From NCBI GenBank assembly GCA_011375275.1, contig DRLW01000024.1, forward strand, positions 1 to 9,834: a stretch of 9,834 bases of DNA. The letters run 5' to 3'. The first letter of the stretch is position 1. The number at the start of each line of letters is the position of its first letter. The position numbers and the translations under genes were made by a program. The notes below the pieces were generated by a model. The model had not been told where the DNA came from, searched no databases, and saw nothing but the letters and a program-made list of their open reading frames with translations. Below are positions 6,338 through 9,834 of the stretch, one piece after another. This DNA is from Bacteroidota bacterium (GTDB taxonomy: Bacteria; Zhuqueibacterota; Zhuqueibacteria; Zhuqueibacterales; Geothermadaptataceae).

Positions 6338-6801
6338 GGCTTCTCTCCTTCTTTGATATTTTTACAAAATGACAGTTTTTTCAGATGATTTTGTTGTTGC
6401 GCCCCATGTCTATACAAGCGATATGCCAAAATTTTTTGTTAGTCTGTATCCGTTTGTTTTTATTGGTATTATAGTTTTTATGGCGTCGCCATCTTTTTCT
6501 CAAAGAGTTTTGTTTTGTGTCATCGTGTCAGGCTCGTTTTGCAATGCGGCAACCTGTGGGACATTTTTTCATAATTCGGCCGCGGATTAGGGGTACACCT
6601 GCCGGTGATATGCTTTCCTCCTGTTGTTTTGGAACGACTGTTGCAAAAAAAACCATACACTTCAAGGGCCTGTCCAGACTTTCCTCTTTCTTCTCGAGCC
6701 ATCTTCAGGCCTCTCCCACCGGCGTACAGACTCAAAAAATACGGCAGTCTATCATTGGATACTGCCGGGCTGTTGGCATAAGCTAAAATCGAGGCAATCC
6801 C
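6338..6801. promoter_or_regulatory. Divergent intergenic region between hsp20 and the porin-cytochrome operon
   Basis: This 464-nt region contains no supportable gene; the hydrophobic plus-strand frame at 6369-6590 lacks a ribosome-binding site. The hsp20-proximal part is AT-rich. On the minus strand a TATAAT lies at 6473-6468, and just above it is the perfect dyad ATGGCG-T-CGCCAT (6480-6492). This dyad would occupy the spacer of an hsp20 promoter, although the matching -35 (AAAGAT) is poor. Near the porin start a 7-bp hairpin (6742-6767) precedes the ribosome-binding site GAGG at 6791-6794. No clear plus-strand promoter is visible. Confidence 0.45.
6734..6767 (-). terminator. Hairpin plus T-run on the minus strand, in the leader of the porin gene
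   Basis: CGGCAGT (6742-6748) pairs with ACTGCCG (6761-6767) around 12 nt. Read on the minus strand it is followed within 3 nt by six Ts (A-run at 6734-6739), the form of a weak intrinsic terminator. No minus-strand gene precedes it, so it could stop antisense transcription from the porin gene. On the plus strand it would be a leader hairpin 34 nt before the ATG. Confidence 0.35.
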
Positions 6802-8103
6802 ATGTATCGATGCAAAACGGCTTTTGTGATGACTCTTTGTTGCGGACTGTTGCCAGCACTCCTCTTCGCACAACAAAACACCCGGGTTTCCGGCCGTCTG
6901 ACCAGCTCCTTCTATACCTTCCAGCGCAGCGACACAGTGGATAGCGCTTCACTGCATGTTCGGGGCTATCAAAGCGTGCTTTTCGACGTGCGCGGTCAAT
7001 CCTTTCTGTTTCGTTCCTATGCACAGGTGGATAATGATTTTGCCACCCGTATCGATGGTGATGCCCGGGTCCGGTTGTATTCGTTTTATCTGCAATGGCA
7101 GGGGATTTTGAAAACAGGGCAGGTGCAGCTCGGCCGGGTACCGGTATTTGGAGGCATTGGTGCCGGCACTATAGATGGTGCTGTGCTGTCACTGCGCCAG
7201 GGCAAGTGGTTGCGCCTGAAAGCCTTTGGGGGCAGCCTCACCCCGGAGCGACTGCAGCCAGAGTTGATCGCAAATCGTGGGGATAATTTTCTGCTCGGGG
7301 GGGAGCTCGGCTTCTCGCCGGTGCAAACGCTGCATGTGAATATGTCCTATTTTAATAAAAATCAGACCCGTCCCGGCTACCGCACTTTGCGGGCTGATTC
7401 GATCGGTTCGGTGTTCACTCAGTTTATCGAACCGCAGACGCAGGCCTTCGAGTTCGCCAGCATAGACATGAGCTGGCAGCCGCATGCCGGGAAATCGTTT
7501 TACGCGCGCACGGATTTTGACGTGGAGAGCCAGAGCTTTTCGCGTATGGAGTTCTCTGCGCGCTCGCGTATTGCCGGCCGCTGGACACTGAGCGGCGCGT
7601 ACACATTCCGTTCTCCCCGCCTGCCGTGGAACTCCATTTTTTCCGTGTTCAATGTGGAAGACAACCGGGAGCTGGAGGCCGGCGTACACTATCGCCATTC
7701 CCGCGGCATGCGTTTTTATGTCAACTCTGCGTTGGTGCTGTACAACGATGCCAATTCGGTACGTTTCACTGCGGGCAGCAGCACGCGCTTCGGTTCATTG
7801 AATTATGTGCACCGCAGCGGCTATGCCGGACTGCTCAACGGCGTGAATGCAGCTCTGTACTATCCCATGCACCGGGGCGAGCTGCTGCCGAGTCTGATGC
7901 TTTCCTGGGCTGCGTACAAGCTCGACAGCGATGCCTCGGAAATGAACAACCTGCTCAGCGCAGCCCTGGGCCTGCGGTATTCTCCGCGCCGTCTCTTCTC
8001 TATCGATTCTCAGCTTCAGCTTCTTTCCAACACGTACTACAAAATAGACAGCCGCTTTTTGTTCCGTTTGCAATACTGGTTTGCCAATACCACCGGAAGA
8101 TGA
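6802..8103 (+). CDS. Outer-membrane beta-barrel, putative porin of a porin-cytochrome conduit
   Basis: This 433-aa protein has a signal peptide (residues 1-23, cut in LLFA-QQ). The rest is rich in alternating polar/aromatic strands with short turns. One example is the stretch at 110-126 (LGRVPVFGGIGAGTIDG), a porin-like 'LGRxxxxGGxGxGxxDG' turn. Another is the terminal strands ending FRLQYWF, six residues before the C-terminus. No heme motif occurs. It is followed after 18 nt by a 14-heme cytochrome gene and then a multiheme lipoprotein gene. This gene order suggests it sheathes cytochromes across the outer membrane, as MtrB, PioB or the Geobacter Omb/Ext porins do. It is clearly shorter than MtrB (about 700 aa). 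I see no direct sequence identity to any named conduit porin, so the family is new to me. The start is supported by GAGG at 6791-6794, 7 nt away. An ordinary porin is the alternative. Confidence 0.78.
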   Translation: MYRCKTAFVMTLCCGLLPALLFAQQNTRVSGRLTSSFYTFQRSDTVDSASLHVRGYQSVLFDVRGQSFLFRSYAQVDNDFATRIDGDARVRLYSFYLQWQGILKTGQVQLGRVPVFGGIGAGTIDGAVLSLRQGKWLRLKAFGGSLTPERLQPELIANRGDNFLLGGELGFSPVQTLHVNMSYFNKNQTRPGYRTLRADSIGSVFTQFIEPQTQAFEFASIDMSWQPHAGKSFYARTDFDVESQSFSRMEFSARSRIAGRWTLSGAYTFRSPRLPWNSIFSVFNVEDNRELEAGVHYRHSRGMRFYVNSALVLYNDANSVRFTAGSSTRFGSLNYVHRSGYAGLLNGVNAALYYPMHRGELLPSLMLSWAAYKLDSDASEMNNLLSAALGLRYSPRRLFSIDSQLQLLSNTYYKIDSRFLFRLQYWFANTTGR

Positions 8104-8121
8104 CAAAACCAGGACCCAATT

Positions 8122-9315
8122 ATGCGAAAATCAGCACAGTATAGTTTTTTCGTCGTTCTCCTTTCTGCCGGCATCATCGCTTTTTCCCGCTATTCTGATC
8201 TGACCTCATGGGAAGACCCGGTGCAGCAGTGGGCGCAAGTGACGTTTTCTCACAAGTTTCACACTGAAGAGGCAGAGGCGGAATGCAGTGATTGCCATGC
8301 CGCGGCAGAAACGAGCACTCTGGCGCAGGATTTTCTGCTCCCTGTGGAGGAAACCTGTGCAGAGTGTCATGAAGTCGAAGATGAAAGCGAGTGCAGCACC
8401 TGCCACGCTGAAGACAGCGTGCGCGAAGCGTTCCGCAGCCCGCAGCGGGAAGTGATTTTCAACCACCAGCAACACCTCGTACGGGAGCTGGAGTGTGCAA
8501 CCTGCCATCAGGGTGTCGAGATGTCGGAAGAGCCTTCGACAGCCTACCTGCCGGTTATGGCCGACTGTATTTCCTGCCATGAAGACCAGGGCCAGAACAC
8601 GGCCTGCGAAACCTGCCACTCGCATGTCGAAACGCGCCAGCCGGTCAGCCATGTCGAGCTCGACTGGATCAAAGAACACAAGCGCCTCGTCCGCGTCGAT
8701 ACGCCGGCCAATGACTGCTCCTCCTGCCATACAGATAACGACTGCCAAAGCTGCCATGCCACAGCAGAAGTGATGTTCACCCTGTCGGATTTGAAACGTC
8801 CGTTATCGGAGAACCGGATCAACGCCTTTACCGGTAAGGGGCTGGTGAAACAACGGGTGCATGATCTGAATTATGTTTTTACCCATGGGTTGGATTTTCG
8901 CAGCAAGCGCTCGGACTGCGTTTCCTGCCATGATCAGCAGCAGTTCTGCAGCTCCTGCCATGACCAGAATCAGGATTCCGGCTTTCTGCGCCCGCAGCCC
9001 ATGTCGCACCTGGGCGAAGATTTTACCCGTTTGGGCGTGGGCAGCGGTGGCGGCCGCCATGCCGAGCTGGCCCGCCGCGATATCGCCTCATGCGCGGTGT
9101 GTCATGATACCCGCGGGCAGGACCCGGAATGTGTGCTCTGCCATGTCGACCGTTTGCCGGGGCTCGGGAATGATCCGAAAACGCACGTCGGTGGTTTTTT
9201 GAGCACGAGAGAAAATGGCTGGCACGATGACCCCGGCGCACTGTGTTATTCCTGCCATACCAACACCCGCACTGCAGGCATTGGGTTCTGTGGATACTGT
9301 CACGGGATAAAATGA
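8122..9315 (+). CDS. 14-heme periplasmic cytochrome c (c3/c7-like modules)
   Basis: This 397-aa exported protein has an N-terminal hydrophobic signal (residues 6-21). It has CXXCH sites starting at 55, 79, 91, 125, 149, 162, 199, 208, 266, 276, 324, 337, 375 and 390. The first six form two triheme units, each opened by F-S/N-H-x-x-H (TFSHKFH at 41, IFNHQQH at 112), like the cytochrome c7/c3 fold in which these histidines are distal ligands. The C-terminal hemes come in close pairs (199/208, 266/276, 324/337, 375/390). Its place directly between a barrel gene and an outer-membrane lipoprotein cytochrome gene suggests the role of MtrA or OmaB: filling the barrel from the periplasmic side. AGGA at 8111-8114 is 7 nt from the ATG. 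Its stop overlaps the next start as ATGA. Whether the signal is cleaved or stays as an anchor is unclear. Confidence 0.9.
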   Translation: MRKSAQYSFFVVLLSAGIIAFSRYSDLTSWEDPVQQWAQVTFSHKFHTEEAEAECSDCHAAAETSTLAQDFLLPVEETCAECHEVEDESECSTCHAEDSVREAFRSPQREVIFNHQQHLVRELECATCHQGVEMSEEPSTAYLPVMADCISCHEDQGQNTACETCHSHVETRQPVSHVELDWIKEHKRLVRVDTPANDCSSCHTDNDCQSCHATAEVMFTLSDLKRPLSENRINAFTGKGLVKQRVHDLNYVFTHGLDFRSKRSDCVSCHDQQQFCSSCHDQNQDSGFLRPQPMSHLGEDFTRLGVGSGGGRHAELARRDIASCAVCHDTRGQDPECVLCHVDRLPGLGNDPKTHVGGFLSTRENGWHDDPGALCYSCHTNTRTAGIGFCGYCHGIK

Positions 9316-9834
9316 TGGATCGAAAAATGAAATCTTTTCTGTCGCTCGCAGTCGTTGCGGCCCTTCTCTTCTCCTGCAGTACGCCGCAGGAGCCGGCGCC
9401 GGTAGAAAATCAAGCCGTCCGCATACATGATACCGCCTGGAATACGCCGGGCTCACCGCAGTTTCATGGCACCGTGCTGGCCGGCAAAAACTATGATTCC
9501 GCTGACTGCCGCCAGTGTCACGGTGATGATTATGACGGCGGCCTGGTGCAGATTTCCTGCAGGAGCTGTCATGCATCTTATCCCCATCCGCAAACATGGG
9601 CCGGGCAGGGGCAAGGCTCGCACGCTGTTTTTCTGCAAACAGAGGGCTATCCCCTGGGTTCGTGTACCGGCTGCCACGGTGCGGATTATTCTGCTGAAAA
9701 ACAGAACACTTCCTGCCTGAGCTGTCACGTTCAGGAAAAAGGACCGGAGGCCTGCAACACCTGCCACGGCCAATTCGATGCTGACGCTTCGGACCTGCGC
9801 AATGCTGCGCCTCCGGCCGGCATCGCCGGGGAGA
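9312..9834 (+). CDS. Multiheme cytochrome c lipoprotein, N-terminal part (runs off right edge)
   Basis: The start overlaps the preceding stop (ATGA at 9312-9315), indicating translational coupling. 174 codons are visible before the edge. A classic lipoprotein signal ends in LFSC (residues 19-22), so Cys22 is probably lipidated and the protein held in the outer membrane. Five CXXCH sites so far start at 66, 83, 118, 135 and 148. Two similar units are visible: CRQCHGDDYDGG...SCRSCH and CTGCHGADYSAE...SCLSCH. The end (CNTCHG then NAAPPAGIAGE) resembles the repeat unit of Geobacter CxxxxCH/CxxCH-type cytochromes, so many more hemes may follow. In this operon it would be the cell-surface or outer-membrane terminal cytochrome of the conduit. 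Alternative starts are the ATGs at 9315 and 9327; the last gives the most typical lipoprotein signal (MKSFLSLAVVAALLFSC). Confidence 0.88.
   Translation, partial: MMDRKMKSFLSLAVVAALLFSCSTPQEPAPVENQAVRIHDTAWNTPGSPQFHGTVLAGKNYDSADCRQCHGDDYDGGLVQISCRSCHASYPHPQTWAGQGQGSHAVFLQTEGYPLGSCTGCHGADYSAEKQNTSCLSCHVQEKGPEACNTCHGQFDADASDLRNAAPPAGIAGE

Noticed and set aside
6420..6445. Sigma54-like element (TGGCAT...TTGTA) upstream of hsp20 on the minus strand
   Set aside because: The essential -12 GC is GT, and no enhancer-like site is visible.
6369..6590. Plus-strand open frame with a hydrophobic stretch resembling a small membrane protein
   Set aside because: No ribosome-binding site; the hydrophobicity follows from the T-rich promoter region of hsp20.
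1..9834. CRISPR array, insertion sequence, tRNA or rRNA genes
   Set aside because: No regularly spaced direct repeats, transposase reading frame, or recognisable tRNA/rRNA sequence seen on either strand.

Overview
This window comes from a Gram-negative (diderm) bacterium of moderate GC that appears built for electron transfer across its cell envelope. Five of its eight protein genes encode exported multiheme c-type cytochromes, one encodes a diheme b-type membrane cytochrome, and one encodes an outer-membrane beta-barrel. I count 41 candidate covalent heme sites (40 CXXCH plus one CX3CH) in the visible sequence. The taxon cannot be fixed from sequence reading alone. The mix of Geobacter-like inner-membrane cytochromes with Shine-Dalgarno-led genes fits an uncultivated FCB-type lineage (Calditrichota/KSB1-like) or a deltaproteobacterium-like group; this is a low-confidence guess.

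Layout. 1-304 (minus) is the 5' part of an EamA/DMT-type permease gene. 305-753 is non-coding and holds a perfect 15-bp inverted repeat. 754-4493 (minus) is an apparent three-gene operon, read right to left: an 11-heme periplasmic cytochrome with a C-terminal membrane anchor, a HydC/FdnI-like cytochrome b, and a 7-heme NapC/NirT-type protein resembling ImcH. 4755-5315 (minus) is a tetraheme cytochrome c554-like protein with its own likely promoter. 5316-5905 is non-coding and contains a strong minus-strand terminator at 5742-5814. 5906-6337 (minus) is an Hsp20 chaperone that this terminator would end. 6338-6801 is an AT-rich divergent intergenic region. 6802 to the right edge (plus) is a second, divergent operon: a 433-aa outer-membrane barrel, a 14-heme periplasmic cytochrome, and a multiheme lipoprotein cut by the window edge.

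How the genes may work together (inference). The minus-strand operon looks like an inner-membrane quinol-oxidising module. It pairs a two-gene version of the cytochrome b plus multiheme c architecture known from Geobacter CbcL with an ImcH-like protein. The tetraheme protein could be a soluble periplasmic carrier. The plus-strand operon has the composition of a porin-cytochrome conduit: barrel, periplasmic multiheme cytochrome, outer-membrane multiheme lipoprotein. Together they would form a continuous route from the quinone pool to the cell exterior, or the reverse for an electron-uptake lifestyle. The conduit's compact barrel and 14-heme partner do not match a named conduit that I recognise, so this is the most interesting part of the window.
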